Origin: Chloroflexota bacterium
Lineage (GTDB): Bacteria > Chloroflexota > Anaerolineae > UBA4142
NCBI GenBank assembly: GCA_016215025.1
Contig: JACRMI010000150.1
Span: forward strand, 1 to 64,000
DNA: 64,000 nt
Direction of reading: 5' to 3'
Shown: one piece after another, positions 7,624 to 16,306 of the stretch
Position numbering within the stretch: position 1 is the stretch's first letter
Layout of the letters: every line of letters starts with the position of its first letter
Notes under the pieces: model-generated
Told to the model about the DNA's origin: nothing
Databases searched by the model: none
Seen by the model: only the letters and a program-made list of their open reading frames with translations
Program-made: the position numbers and the translations under genes

Positions 7624-8751
7624 CTATGCTTTGGCTGATACCGTTTTGTGTTCTTTCGCGCCGTTTCGCGTCCCTTTCGTGCTCCCCATGAAGAACGCTT
7701 TCGCAATGTCGCCGGTATAGATTGCGTTGGGTTTCACTTCACAGCCCGCCCAACACCCAGGACATTTGCGCACCACATCGCGCTGTTTTTCTGTCGTAGC
7801 GTTGTACCAAACGTCGTGCATCGATTGCTTGCGCAAGTTGCCGACGACGGTGGGATAGTACACGCACGTCATCACATCGCCGTTCGGCATCAGCCGCATG
7901 TGATTGTGCAATTCGATGCACTGCGGCTTGGGCGACTCGACGTGATTGAGCAAGCGATTCTTCAACCCGCGCAGATAATAATTTTGCACGAGCCATTCGG
8001 GAATGTCTTTGATGCCATCGCGCCTATCGAGTTGCTCGAAAATATAATTCAGTTGCTCTGACGTGAAATCCGACATGGAGACTGACTTCATGTCGGGAAT
8101 CTCTTTTTCCTTGTCGGTGTTGATGCGATAGAGCGTATAATGATCGGTCGCAATCGCGTAATGCACTTGAATGCCGAGCTTGCCCACCTCAGCCCGCAAT
8201 GGTTCGATGTGGTCCCAGTTTCGGTCGGTAATCGTTTGGTTCACGCCGACGTAGAATCCGTACCTGTCGCGAAGCTCCGCCAAGCCGCGCAACGTCCGCA
8301 TCGACTTGTCGTACAAGCCGCGATAGCCGCGAATTTCGTCGTGGCGCGCGCCAACCGCATCGATAGAAAGTTTCAAGTGCAATTTTTTCGAGCCGACCGC
8401 TTTGGCGTATTCGAGAATGCGCTCGGTCATCACGCCCGCCGTGGTCACATGCACAACCGACGGATTATTTTCCTCGATGATGGCGCGCGTGATTTCGGTG
8501 AGGTCGCGGCGCAGGAAGGGTTCACCGCCAGTGATGCGCAATGAATCGAGATGAGGGATTTGTTTGAAGATGTCGCGAATTTCATCGACGGTCATATCGT
8601 CGTGATCGGTTTTCTTCCACACGTCGCACATGAAACAGCGCAAGTTGCAGCGCCACGTCACGATGAACGTCGCCATGTTCGGCAACTCGACGCGCCCGCT
8701 TTTGTTATTCACTATTGCTTTCGCAATGTTGGCGTATGTACTTAAAGCCAT
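7624..8751 (-). CDS. Radical SAM/SPASM-type enzyme
   Basis: A 375-residue enzyme. The radical SAM cluster motif is C35-NLR-C39-FM-C42, followed by ITGGEP. The C-terminal CIELHNHMRLMPNGDVMTC...CPGCWAGCEVKP is a SPASM/twitch-type auxiliary Fe-S region. The start ATG at 8751 has GAGGA seven bases upstream. The frame runs further upstream into a perfect 16-bp inverted repeat and is rejected there. It lies in one strand block with a GT2 enzyme, a methyltransferase and a DUF2723 protein, so it may modify a sugar, lipid or glycan rather than a peptide. The substrate is not visible. Confidence 0.8.
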   Translation of the reverse strand: MALSTYANIAKAIVNNKSGRVELPNMATFIVTWRCNLRCFMCDVWKKTDHDDMTVDEIRDIFKQIPHLDSLRITGGEPFLRRDLTEITRAIIEENNPSVVHVTTAGVMTERILEYAKAVGSKKLHLKLSIDAVGARHDEIRGYRGLYDKSMRTLRGLAELRDRYGFYVGVNQTITDRNWDHIEPLRAEVGKLGIQVHYAIATDHYTLYRINTDKEKEIPDMKSVSMSDFTSEQLNYIFEQLDRRDGIKDIPEWLVQNYYLRGLKNRLLNHVESPKPQCIELHNHMRLMPNGDVMTCVYYPTVVGNLRKQSMHDVWYNATTEKQRDVVRKCPGCWAGCEVKPNAIYTGDIAKAFFMGSTKGTRNGAKEHKTVSAKA

Positions 8752-8764
8752 TAGGTGTCCTCGA

Positions 8765-8817
8765 ACGTGGTGCGTATTGCGTGTTGCGTTTGACGGAGCA
8801 TGCAATACGCACCACGT
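8765..8817. repeat. Perfect 16-bp inverted repeat
   Basis: ACGTGGTGCGTATTGC (8765-8780) and GCAATACGCACCACGT (8802-8817) are perfect inverses around a 21-nt loop. The repeat fills the gap between the GT2 stop and the radical SAM start and could be a strong mRNA hairpin. No U-tract follows on either strand. Confidence 0.75.
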
Positions 8818-9701
8818 CATTCATATTTCTCTCGTCTAATTGCACTCACCTGATCGGCAAGAATTCCAAACATGAAAACGATAACCGATGAAACCATCAC
8901 GAGCATTGCGCCGGTTGGAATGTGAAAGGCGGGTTCGACGTGCGATGCATATCGAAAAATTCCTGAACCGATCCAATACACGATGCCGAGCAAAAATAGT
9001 GTGATGCTCATCGGCAAAAAGACTTTGATTGGATCGAACAGCGCGACGATGCGAATAATCAGCATCAACGTATTGATGCCATCACGAATTGGGTTAACGG
9101 TGCTTTTGCTTCCAAAGCGCGGCGTTGTGACGATGGGAACGTAGCCGATATTATAACCTTCTTTGAACAACGCGAGTGTCAGCGTCGTCGTGAAGGAAAA
9201 TCCATTGGGCAAAATGTGCAGAAATAATTTCGCCACGTCTTTGCGAAACGCGCGAAAGCCAGAATTCAAATCGGGAATTTGGGTTTGCGCGAGATAGTTG
9301 GCGACTTTGCCCAAGAGCCATTTGCCAGGTCGTCGCAGCAATGGAAAATGTGAACCCTTGGCACGCGCGCCGACCACCATATCGTTATCAGCGAAATTAT
9401 CGATGAGACATGAAATCTGCGTGGCATTGTGCTCGCCGTCTGCATCCATCATCACAATAATATCGCCTGATGCGGCACGGATTCCGGTCTTCAATGCCGC
9501 GCCATATCCCTTGTTGTGATGATGCCGAATGACACGAATGCCTGCGCGCTCTGCCACCTCCGCAGTCTGATCGCTTGAGCCATCGGAAATGATAATGATC
9601 TCCGCACGCTCTCGCCATTCATGCAGACCAGCGATGGTTTTGCCAATACTTTTTTCTACGTTGTAAGCGGGAATGATAATCGAAATTTTTTCGGTTTGCA
9701 T
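8817..9701 (-). CDS. GT2 family (dolichyl-phosphate mannosyltransferase-like) glycosyltransferase
   Basis: A 294-residue membrane glycosyltransferase. The GT-A fold is seen in SIIIPAYNVEKSIGKTI, IIISDGSSDQT, the metal-binding MMDADGEH, and the acceptor-side DLNSGFRAFRKD. Two hydrophobic segments near residues 225-250 and 262-285 anchor it in the membrane, as in DPM1/GtrB-type enzymes that load polyprenyl phosphate with a sugar. The start ATG at 9701 lies one base after the stop of the methyltransferase gene, indicating translational coupling. Confidence 0.85.
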   Translation of the reverse strand: MQTEKISIIIPAYNVEKSIGKTIAGLHEWRERAEIIIISDGSSDQTAEVAERAGIRVIRHHHNKGYGAALKTGIRAASGDIIVMMDADGEHNATQISCLIDNFADNDMVVGARAKGSHFPLLRRPGKWLLGKVANYLAQTQIPDLNSGFRAFRKDVAKLFLHILPNGFSFTTTLTLALFKEGYNIGYVPIVTTPRFGSKSTVNPIRDGINTLMLIIRIVALFDPIKVFLPMSITLFLLGIVYWIGSGIFRYASHVEPAFHIPTGAMLVMVSSVIVFMFGILADQVSAIRREKYE

Positions 9702-9702
9702 G

Positions 9703-10566
9703 TCAGGTAACTTGCCCAAGCACATAGCGATGATGCGCCCAGATCGCTTTGATTTGCCAGGGCAGGGGCGCGCGCTCCAAAAAGGTATAGCGATCGATTT
9801 GCGCTTTTAACTCTGGACGATGACCCAGGTAATAGTCCATCGTGCTCCAATTCCAACCTGCACCCGAAAATTGGGAATCGAGTTTCTTGGAGCGAATGCC
9901 TAGGCGTTGCAAAACTTGCGCCGCAGGCATCACCGTATCGGGCCATGGCGGCACGTCGAGCACGCCTTCGTCGATGAATTTCACCAATGCGTTGCGCAAA
10001 ACTTTTTTGATGCGATTAATGTCCGCCCACGATTCATCCACGTAATTGACGAAATCGCGTTCGAGCAAATACTTGCGCATCAAGTAGCCGACTTGGACGC
10101 GGTTGGGCATCGCGACGAAGACCAATTTGCGCGAGACGCGCACGAGTTCTTTGAGCAATGCTTCGGCGTTGGGCAGATACCACAAGCCCGCCCATTCCCA
10201 GGTCAAATCGAATGATTTATCGTCGAAGGGCAGTAGAGTCAAATCGGCTTGATGCACAAAGGTCGCGCGCAGACTCAACTCGTTCCACACGCGTTCGATG
10301 CCATTGAGACGTTCGGCGTTTTCGTCGACGAGAGTGACAGCGCAGCCACGTTGCGCAAGGCGTACGCTGTTGATGCCGCTCACGCCTGCCATGCCATAAA
10401 TAGGCGCTTCGAGAACGGTACGAATGTTGTGCTGGCTAACGATGCGGTCGAGGTAGTCGTTGAGGACGAGCCGTTCGTAGACGAGGCCGAGTCCTTCGTT
10501 GTAATCGGTGAGATATTTGCGCCAGCGCTCTTCGGGAATAGATAGGCGCGAAGATGGGTTGGTCAT
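9703..10566 (-). CDS. Class I SAM-dependent methyltransferase-like protein
   Basis: A 287-residue protein with a methyltransferase core: VLEAPIYGMAGVSGINSVRLAQRG replaces the usual glycine-rich loop, VTLVDENAERLNGI carries the acidic residue for the ribose, and SFDLTWEWAGLWYLPN is motif IV-like. The glycine loop is degenerate, so activity is uncertain. The next gene (GT2) starts one base after its stop. Reading upstream on the minus strand, TAAACT ends nine bases before the ATG with TTCGAC 18 bases before it, which may give a leaderless transcript. Confidence 0.7.
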   Translation of the reverse strand: MTNPSSRLSIPEERWRKYLTDYNEGLGLVYERLVLNDYLDRIVSQHNIRTVLEAPIYGMAGVSGINSVRLAQRGCAVTLVDENAERLNGIERVWNELSLRATFVHQADLTLLPFDDKSFDLTWEWAGLWYLPNAEALLKELVRVSRKLVFVAMPNRVQVGYLMRKYLLERDFVNYVDESWADINRIKKVLRNALVKFIDEGVLDVPPWPDTVMPAAQVLQRLGIRSKKLDSQFSGAGWNWSTMDYYLGHRPELKAQIDRYTFLERAPLPWQIKAIWAHHRYVLGQVT

Positions 10567-10614
10567 CTGGGCGACAGTTTACACGAATTTGGATGTTTTG
10601 TCGAACGAAAGTAG

Positions 10615-10632
10615 AACAAGTTTCAAACTTGT
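10615..10632. repeat. Short palindrome ACAAG-TTTCAAA-CTTGT
   Basis: A compact palindrome lies between the DUF2723 stop (10634) and the methyltransferase start. It could terminate or separate transcripts, but no clear U-tract follows. Confidence 0.35.
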
Positions 10633-10633
10633 C

Positions 10634-12904
10634 TTACGGCACAATTTGAATCTTGCCGATGGCAGTAGGTTGTTGTCCAAGCGTAATTTTGATTGAATAC
10701 TCACCTGCTGGCAAATTCTCGGTTAGCGGCAAATCATAGTATGTCTTGAGAATTTCACCTTTGTGCCATTCGCGGGTTGGATAGAATGAAATCGGAGCGC
10801 GCTGCCAGATTGCTATGGCTTTTCCAGATGAACCGACTAGACCAATTTCGAGAGGTGCATCTTGCCCGACGTTTTGGCGCACGGCAAAAACCAAACTAAA
10901 GCCGATGGTTTCGCCTGCCCGGCGCGGATTGTCCAGTCCACCATAACCTAGTAATGCGATGCGATCATTCAACACGATGTCGGTTGGGTGTTGAATGAAT
11001 ACTTGATCACTTGTCAGATTCGTCACACGCTCGATGTTCAACGATGCAAGCATGATTTCGTCGCTTGTTGATTTCTTTGTCGCGCGGTCGAGCGTTTGCA
11101 GCTTGAGTTGGTACTTGCCCGGCGGTGAGCCAGCGGGAATTAGAAAGTTGTGAACGTCGTTGACGTACTCGCCGCGCTGCCATTGCGATGCTGGATACAA
11201 TCCGCGTACAGGTGCTTCATCCTTCTGCGAAATCAAACGTCCATCAGGATCGAACAATTTCAATCGAACGAGAAAATCTTTGACGACATCTTCAGCCCGC
11301 CACGTCAGCGAAACACGCGCGGTGCGCGCCGGCGCAATGCTGGTGGTCGGCGCGTACAGTTCAAGTGCAGTTGTGATTTCATAATCGGCGAGCGTGAGCG
11401 ATGGATTGATCGCCAAATTCATTTCGTTTGCTGGTGTTTGTTGTTGCGGTTTATCGCGTAATTCTAGTAGCGGACCAAGCAGCGCATAGCGATAATCGCC
11501 GTTGGGCAACGTGACGCCGGGCGCTAGAAAAATCGTGCGACCATCTGCGAGTGTGGCTTGTGCTGCCTCGGTCTGGGGTGTCGGATCGTCTTGCGTGCCA
11601 ACAATTTGCAAATCGGGGCGACGATGCTCGATGCGTTGCATGTACCGCATCGCGTTCATCTGTCCCCAGTTGCCAACCATCGTTGCATTCTGCGGAATAG
11701 GGAGCGTAAAAACTTCGTCCCATAGCTTGTAAGTACGATTGAAGGTGCTCCAATCGGCAATGCGAAAACGAGTTGCAAAAGGTAAGGCGATGAAAAGGCC
11801 AAGGACAATCGCCAGTGCTATTTGTCTTCCGTAACTCAATTGGGGAACTTGGCGGAACTTGACGGAACCGGGCCAGGTTTCGATTTGGCTTACGCCCAGC
11901 GCAAACCAGTAGATCAAGAACAGGAATGGCAGTCCGAGGTAACGGTCGGATTCTCCAGCTAAAAATATTCCCTGACCATAGAAGACAAGTGTGGCAATCC
12001 CAAGAAAAATATACGTGTTGATGTTGGCTTGGCGGAGGATCCGGCGAATGCTCACAGACACGCCGACGATAATGAGAATCAGTCCCAGGTACCCGAATGA
12101 ATCATGTAGAAACTGGGAGATGAGTACCAGTCCTTCCAATATTGCCGAGGGCGTGTTGCGGACAAAATCGGAAGGGCTTGTACCGGTGATCTGATGCCAA
12201 AATCCCATCAGGGTGTTGCTATACCAGGGGCTACCGTTGCTAAAAATCGGAAGATAAAGATAGAACAAGAGGGGCAGCGCAAGCCAGAATAAATTCTTGG
12301 CAAGGTCACGCGGACGGCGGAGAAGGTTGACATCGTTGAGCAGAACGAGCATGCCAATGGGAATTGCCAGCGTGGTCGATGTGCGATGATGGGCGAGTCC
12401 AAGCCCCAAGCAGAGTGAAACCAAAGTCAAGGGAGTTTTGTGTTCCAGCCATTGCAGGACGACGTACACAATTAAAGCGATAATCAGAAAATGCAACGGT
12501 CCGACGGACGCAATGCCCGATTGTCGCCAAATGGCAGGATTGGTCGCAAAGAGCGCGGCAGTTGCGATTGACGGAAGCTGACGCTGTGTCAGGGTTTGCG
12601 TGTTGAGATAAACGATCACAACCGTCGCCGCGCCAATAATTGCCGAAAGCAAATTCATGCGATAGGCGATATTGCCGATGGGGACGAGGGTCGTAAAAAT
12701 TTTGCCGAGAATGAGGTACAGCGGATAGCCGGTTGAGTGGACGATGGCAAGTTCCGACGCCGCGAACTGAAACTCTTCGCTGTCGAATGAGCCGCCGAGC
12801 GTGGGTGCAGTGGTGCGAATGTAGAGCGCGATAGCGCAAAGGAAAATTATCCCGCCGATGATGTATTTCGAGTGGGTGCGCGCGTGGTCGGCGAATCGTT
12901 TCAT
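10634..12904 (-). CDS. DUF2723-type membrane glycosyltransferase
   Basis: A 756-residue integral membrane protein. Residues 1-400 hold about ten hydrophobic segments of the GT-C fold. The first loop reads GGSFDSEEFQFAASELAIVHSTGYPLYLI, the DUF2723 (TMEM260/O-mannosyltransferase-like) hallmark with acidic catalytic candidates. The C-terminal 300 residues form repeated beta-sandwich modules (TARVSLTWRAEDVVKDFLVRLKLFD, PPGKYQLKLQTL), probably outside the cell. It likely transfers a sugar from a polyprenyl carrier to a surface acceptor. It overlaps the ArsA-like gene by one base. A second protein of similar plan lies at 55522-58083. Confidence 0.8.
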   Translation of the reverse strand: MKRFADHARTHSKYIIGGIIFLCAIALYIRTTAPTLGGSFDSEEFQFAASELAIVHSTGYPLYLILGKIFTTLVPIGNIAYRMNLLSAIIGAATVVIVYLNTQTLTQRQLPSIATAALFATNPAIWRQSGIASVGPLHFLIIALIVYVVLQWLEHKTPLTLVSLCLGLGLAHHRTSTTLAIPIGMLVLLNDVNLLRRPRDLAKNLFWLALPLLFYLYLPIFSNGSPWYSNTLMGFWHQITGTSPSDFVRNTPSAILEGLVLISQFLHDSFGYLGLILIIVGVSVSIRRILRQANINTYIFLGIATLVFYGQGIFLAGESDRYLGLPFLFLIYWFALGVSQIETWPGSVKFRQVPQLSYGRQIALAIVLGLFIALPFATRFRIADWSTFNRTYKLWDEVFTLPIPQNATMVGNWGQMNAMRYMQRIEHRRPDLQIVGTQDDPTPQTEAAQATLADGRTIFLAPGVTLPNGDYRYALLGPLLELRDKPQQQTPANEMNLAINPSLTLADYEITTALELYAPTTSIAPARTARVSLTWRAEDVVKDFLVRLKLFDPDGRLISQKDEAPVRGLYPASQWQRGEYVNDVHNFLIPAGSPPGKYQLKLQTLDRATKKSTSDEIMLASLNIERVTNLTSDQVFIQHPTDIVLNDRIALLGYGGLDNPRRAGETIGFSLVFAVRQNVGQDAPLEIGLVGSSGKAIAIWQRAPISFYPTREWHKGEILKTYYDLPLTENLPAGEYSIKITLGQQPTAIGKIQIVP

Positions 12905-14076
12905 TACGTTGCAGGTTCTCCAAACGTCAGCACGAGATAATCGCCCTCGAACTTGGCTTTCTTCACCTCAAGCGTGGCGAGCACGCGTGGCAAAATCACG
13001 TTGCGGCGAAAGTTGCCAATGCTGATTGCCAACTCGTCGCTGCTGCGCGTCATGTTTACGGCGTCTTTGCTGATAAAAGGCAGGCGCAGTTTGAGCGTGT
13101 AGCCGCCATCCGTTTTTTCGATGACTTGGGGTTGTTCGGAGTATAAAACCTGGGTTGGGTCTTGGTCGCCGTAAATTGCCTGCGCCATTTTGCGAAGCAT
13201 TTCGACGCCAACAACTTCTTGGTCCATCAGCGGCACCTTGAAAATCGGCAGAGGCGAAAACGCTTCTTCGACCAAGTTGCCGTAGCGCGTTTGCGCGCCT
13301 TTCCACGCGCTAAAGTATCCGTCGCCGACGGATGCTGGGATGATGCGATTCGATACGATGGCGTCGGTGGAATACCCAAATAGATTGAGATAGGTGTAGG
13401 TGCGTTGCGCTTCTTTGATGACCATCTTTTCGGGATTGAGCACGATGCGGACGGACGACAGGGTATGTTTGGTCAAGAGTTCGTGCATTCGACCGAATTG
13501 TACGATCAAGTCTTTGATCGAATCGAAGATTTTTTCGTCGGGAATAGGCAAGTCGGTAAGGCTTCGCAAAAGCGGCCCCGCTAGTTTGGCGGTCTGGCGT
13601 TGCAAGGGGAAAATGTGGAGCAAGTACCATTCGGCGACTTCGGGCAATGACAAGAGGCGAAGCGTTTCGCCCGTCGGCGCGCAATCGATGATGATGACAT
13701 CGTAATCGTTGGTGTCGTACAAATAAACGATTTGGAGTAGACTCGCGATTTCATCCATCCCTGGCAGGATGCTGGCTTCGTCTGCGATCATCTCGTCCAT
13801 TCCACGCCACGCCAGCACGGTCGATACCCAGTCTTGCACCGTGCCCCAGTATCTTTGCATTTGATGCAACACATCGATCTCTTGACCTTTGAGGCGCGGC
13901 GCGATTTCGATGGGTTCGTTGCCGATGGTCAAATCGAATGAATCGGCGAGAGAGTGCGCGGCGTCTGTGCTGACGACAATCGTGCGATAGCCGAGGTCGG
14001 CGCAGCGCAATGCAGTTGCCGCCGCGACGCTCGTTTTTCCGACGCCGCCTTTACCGGTGTAAAGTAAGATTCGCAT
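12904..14076 (-). CDS. ArsA/GET3 family ATPase
   Basis: A 390-residue single-domain ATPase of the ArsA/GET3 family. It has the deviant Walker A GKGGVGKTS at residues 8-16, the switch I region STDAAHSLADSF, and the switch II/A-loop DCAPTGETLRLL. The C-terminal 90 residues form a small beta domain (YTLKLRLPFISKDAVNMTR) typical of bacterial ArsA-like proteins that carry an Hsp20-like tail. There is no arsenic gene nearby, so a role in handling membrane proteins or tail anchors is as likely as arsenite. GAGG stands seven bases before ATG 14076. It is cotranscribed with the DUF2723 gene. Confidence 0.8.
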   Translation of the reverse strand: MRILLYTGKGGVGKTSVAAATALRCADLGYRTIVVSTDAAHSLADSFDLTIGNEPIEIAPRLKGQEIDVLHQMQRYWGTVQDWVSTVLAWRGMDEMIADEASILPGMDEIASLLQIVYLYDTNDYDVIIIDCAPTGETLRLLSLPEVAEWYLLHIFPLQRQTAKLAGPLLRSLTDLPIPDEKIFDSIKDLIVQFGRMHELLTKHTLSSVRIVLNPEKMVIKEAQRTYTYLNLFGYSTDAIVSNRIIPASVGDGYFSAWKGAQTRYGNLVEEAFSPLPIFKVPLMDQEVVGVEMLRKMAQAIYGDQDPTQVLYSEQPQVIEKTDGGYTLKLRLPFISKDAVNMTRSSDELAISIGNFRRNVILPRVLATLEVKKAKFEGDYLVLTFGEPAT

Positions 14077-14096
14077 TTATGAACCTCATTGATGTC

Positions 14097-14116
14097 GAAC
14101 GCTATTGCGAGCGTTC
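14097..14116. repeat. 7-bp hairpin upstream of the ArsA-like gene
   Basis: GAACGCT (14097-14103) and AGCGTTC (14110-14116) form a short stem between the PH-like gene and the ArsA-like gene on the minus strand. Confidence 0.35.
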
Positions 14117-14141
14117 CCTGTATTCATTGTGAACCAGAGAA

Positions 14142-14438
14142 TCAATCTTTGATGGAATATCCCAAGTCTCTCAAAGCTTCGATGAGAGATTTTAGATCGC
14201 GTGATCCAAAAACGACAAATTCTGGGCAGTCCTTTTGGCAGTGTATTATTTTGATTCCTTCGCTCCCAAATCGTTTATATATGCAAATCTCTTTTACATT
14301 TTTACTCTGAATCGAGAGAACATCCCATGCCAGAAAACTCAGCGTCAAATGCTCTTGTGTCGCGGTTAATGAAACGAACGGTGATGAAGCTCCCCAAAAG
14401 CCCCAATTTGCACCGCCCACTGCTGTGTAACTCTGCAT
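14142..14438 (-). CDS. Small PH-like domain protein, hypothetical
   Basis: A 98-residue protein with an alternating strand pattern: SPFVSLTATQEHLTLSFL, VKEICIYKRFGSEGIKIIHC, EFVVFGSRDLKSLIEALRDLGY. This resembles small bacterial PH-like proteins of unknown function that begin shortly before the first strand. I therefore place the start at ATG 14438. The open frame continues to a GTG at 14558, adding a Ser/Thr/Asn/Glu-rich stretch, and an ATG at 14468 is also possible. No start has a good ribosome binding site. Confidence 0.5.
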   Translation of the reverse strand: MQSYTAVGGANWGFWGASSPFVSLTATQEHLTLSFLAWDVLSIQSKNVKEICIYKRFGSEGIKIIHCQKDCPEFVVFGSRDLKSLIEALRDLGYSIKD

Positions 14439-14558
14439 TTCATTACTTGATTCGGTTATGGTGTTCATTGTTCGAAGTTCATCACTGGTTTTGCTTTCAA
14501 CTGAGTTTGTGCTTTCTTTGCTCCCAGTATACCACGTTTCCAGCGCACACCAAAGCAC

Positions 14559-14608
14559 AACAACGAATTGAGGAATAAACGAATTATGCTCCTCCCTAAT
14601 TCGTTGTT
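14559..14608. repeat. AACAACGAATT inverted repeat
   Basis: AACAACGAATT (14559-14569) and AATTCGTTGTT (14598-14608) are perfect inverses. The left arm with its flank, AACAACGAATTGAG, is repeated almost exactly at 28819, where it encloses a TGTCATT element. Confidence 0.6.
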
Positions 14609-14628
14609 TCCCAAATTTGTTGTTGTGT

Positions 14629-14657
14629 TTGACACCCTCGTTGAAAAATGCTATCCT
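14629..14657 (+). promoter_or_regulatory. Sigma70-type promoter of mtaB
   Basis: TTGACA (14629-14634), a 17-bp spacer and TATCCT (14652-14657). The predicted start of transcription falls at or next to the ATG at 14665, so the mRNA would be leaderless. Confidence 0.7.
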
Positions 14658-14664
14658 CGCTCAC

Positions 14665-16077
14665 ATGAAAGTTCATCTCTCAACTTTAGGTTGCAAGCTC
14701 AACGAAAGCGAATTGGAAGCGTGGGCGCGCAAATTTGCTAACGATGGATATGAAATTGTCGATGACGCGAAGAATGCAGACATCATCGTGCTGAATACTT
14801 GCACGGTCACGCACGTCGCCGCACGCAAGTCGCGTCAAATGTCGCGACAACTAGCGCGCGCAAATCCAAACGCGCGCATCGTGCTTACCGGTTGCTACGT
14901 GAGTGTCTCGCCCGACGAAGCGAAAGCGCTGCCGAACGTCGCGCTTGTCGTGCCGAATGCGGACAAAGACCGTCTGGTGGAAATTGCGAATCGCCGCGTA
15001 GCGTGGCAGATGGCCGATAGCGTATCGCCAAATGCGATCGGCGATACGCCTTACGCAATCAATCAATATTGGATGGATGCGGATGTGGAGACCCAGGTCG
15101 CAGGTCGCAAGTTGCAGGCGGCAGAGAGCGGTCGGCGGTCGGTGGTCGGCGGTCGGCGGACGAGGGCTTTTGTCAAAATCGAAGACGGCTGCAACATGAG
15201 CTGCACCTATTGCATCATTCCGATTGCGCGAGGCAAAGAGCGCAGTCGTCCGATTGCGGACGTAGTGACGGAAGTCAAGTCGTTGGTTGATGCTGGCTAC
15301 AAGGAGATCATTTTGACTGGCGTGCAGATTTCGTCGTATCGCGTTAGTGGCGCAAATTGGAAATTTGCGCTACATGATCTCGTTGCCGCGATTCTCTCGG
15401 AGACGAATGTGCCACGCTTGCGATTGACGAGCATCGCACCCTGGGACTTGGACGAATCGTTGCTGAATTTGTTCAGCGATTCGCGTCTCTGCCGACATTT
15501 GCATTTGTCCCTGCAAAGCGGCAGCGACACGGTGTTGCGTCGGATGCGGCGACCGTACTCGACGGCACAATTCGAACGCGCGATGAATATTTCTCGCGAA
15601 AAGATTTACGATGTCGGCATCACGACCGATGTGATTGTTGGCTTTCCTGGCGAAAGCAACGTCGAGTTTGAACAATCGTTGGAATTTGTCGCGCGAATGC
15701 AATTTTCGCGCGTCCACGTTTTCCCATACTCGGTGCGTAGTGGAACGGATGCGGCGAAATTGCCGTTACACGTTTCGGATGCCGTGAAAGAATCGCGCGT
15801 CAAGCAGATGCAAGCGGTTGCCGATGCCAGTATGAAAGCGTTTGCGGCAAAGTTCATCGGTCGTGAGTTGCAAGTGTTGTGGGAAACAGTGGACAGTCAA
15901 TCTGATTTCTATCCACCGACCACTGACCACCGACCACAATGGTCTGGATACACCGACAACTACATCCGCGTTGTCGCACCCAGCGATGAATCGTTGGAAA
16001 ACGTGATAACGTCCGCGCGTTTAATCAATTCGATTGATGATGGTGCTGTTGGCGAGGTGATACGAAAATCATCGTAA
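14665..16077 (+). CDS. mtaB: tRNA t6A37 methylthiotransferase MtaB
   Basis: A 470-residue methylthiotransferase that converts t6A37 to ms2t6A in tRNA. The N-terminal UPF0004 domain shows STLGCKLNESE and NTCTVTHVAARKSR, the form typical of MtaB rather than MiaB or RimO. The radical SAM motif is C-NMS-C-TY-C in EDGCNMSCTYCIIP, and the TRAM-like tail ends in SGYTDNYIRV. Two stretches look foreign: about 23 residues just before RTRAFVKIEDGC and about 15 residues before WSGYTDNY. Both are encoded by 7-bp tandem repeats. The start at 14665 fits the family. The promoter lies directly in front of it and no ribosome binding site is visible. Confidence 0.88.
   Translation: MKVHLSTLGCKLNESELEAWARKFANDGYEIVDDAKNADIIVLNTCTVTHVAARKSRQMSRQLARANPNARIVLTGCYVSVSPDEAKALPNVALVVPNADKDRLVEIANRRVAWQMADSVSPNAIGDTPYAINQYWMDADVETQVAGRKLQAAESGRRSVVGGRRTRAFVKIEDGCNMSCTYCIIPIARGKERSRPIADVVTEVKSLVDAGYKEIILTGVQISSYRVSGANWKFALHDLVAAILSETNVPRLRLTSIAPWDLDESLLNLFSDSRLCRHLHLSLQSGSDTVLRRMRRPYSTAQFERAMNISREKIYDVGITTDVIVGFPGESNVEFEQSLEFVARMQFSRVHVFPYSVRSGTDAAKLPLHVSDAVKESRVKQMQAVADASMKAFAAKFIGRELQVLWETVDSQSDFYPPTTDHRPQWSGYTDNYIRVVAPSDESLENVITSARLINSIDDGAVGEVIRKSS
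15094..15163. repeat. Heptamer array inside mtaB, site 1
   Basis: Ten tandem 7-bp units run without a break: CAGGTCG at 15094 and 15101, then CAAGTTG, CAGGCGG, CAGAGAG, and CGGTCGG-type units from 15129. The total of about 70 bp adds roughly 23 residues between the UPF0004 and radical SAM domains. Confidence 0.8.
15886..15936. repeat. Heptamer array inside mtaB, site 2
   Basis: ACAGTGG and ACAGTCA at 15886-15899 are followed, after a short spacer, by CCGACCA, CTGACCA and CCGACCA at 15916-15936. The two halves use different units. They encode a Pro/Thr/His-rich loop near the C-terminus. Confidence 0.7.
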
Positions 16078-16161
16078 ATGACCCAAAAGTGACCGCCTAG
16101 TATCTTGACGCCCCTTGTTCTGTCCCTTACAATCGAAAGTATGAGCCGCAGCGCAGCGGAG

Positions 16162-16249
16162 ACCCTAAAGGTTTTCAAACAAATCGGGTATGGCAAAGTA
16201 GCACTCTTGCTTGAATCGGATTTCTGTTTGCGCTAAAGACCTTTAGGGT
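16162..16249. repeat. ACCCTAAAGGT inverted-repeat element
   Basis: ACCCTAAAGGT (16162-16172) and ACCTTTAGGGT (16239-16249) are perfect inverses around a 66-nt loop, and a T-rich run follows. The element at 58883-58977 has the same core with one change (ACCCTAACGGT) and a 61-nt loop, so both belong to one dispersed family. It fills the gap between mtaB and the liv operon. Confidence 0.65.
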
Positions 16250-16306
16250 TTTTTAATCGGTTTACTCACGCAGCATAAAGACAATCGAATTGTGACAAGG
16301 GGGCGA

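Noticed and set aside
12306-12923. 205-codon minus-strand frame overlapping the DUF2723 gene
   Set aside because: It is a different frame on the same strand as the membrane protein and has no coherent hydrophobic pattern.
12904-14076. Arsenite resistance operon
   Set aside because: Only an ArsA/GET3-type ATPase is present, without arsB, arsC, arsD or an ArsR-type regulator.
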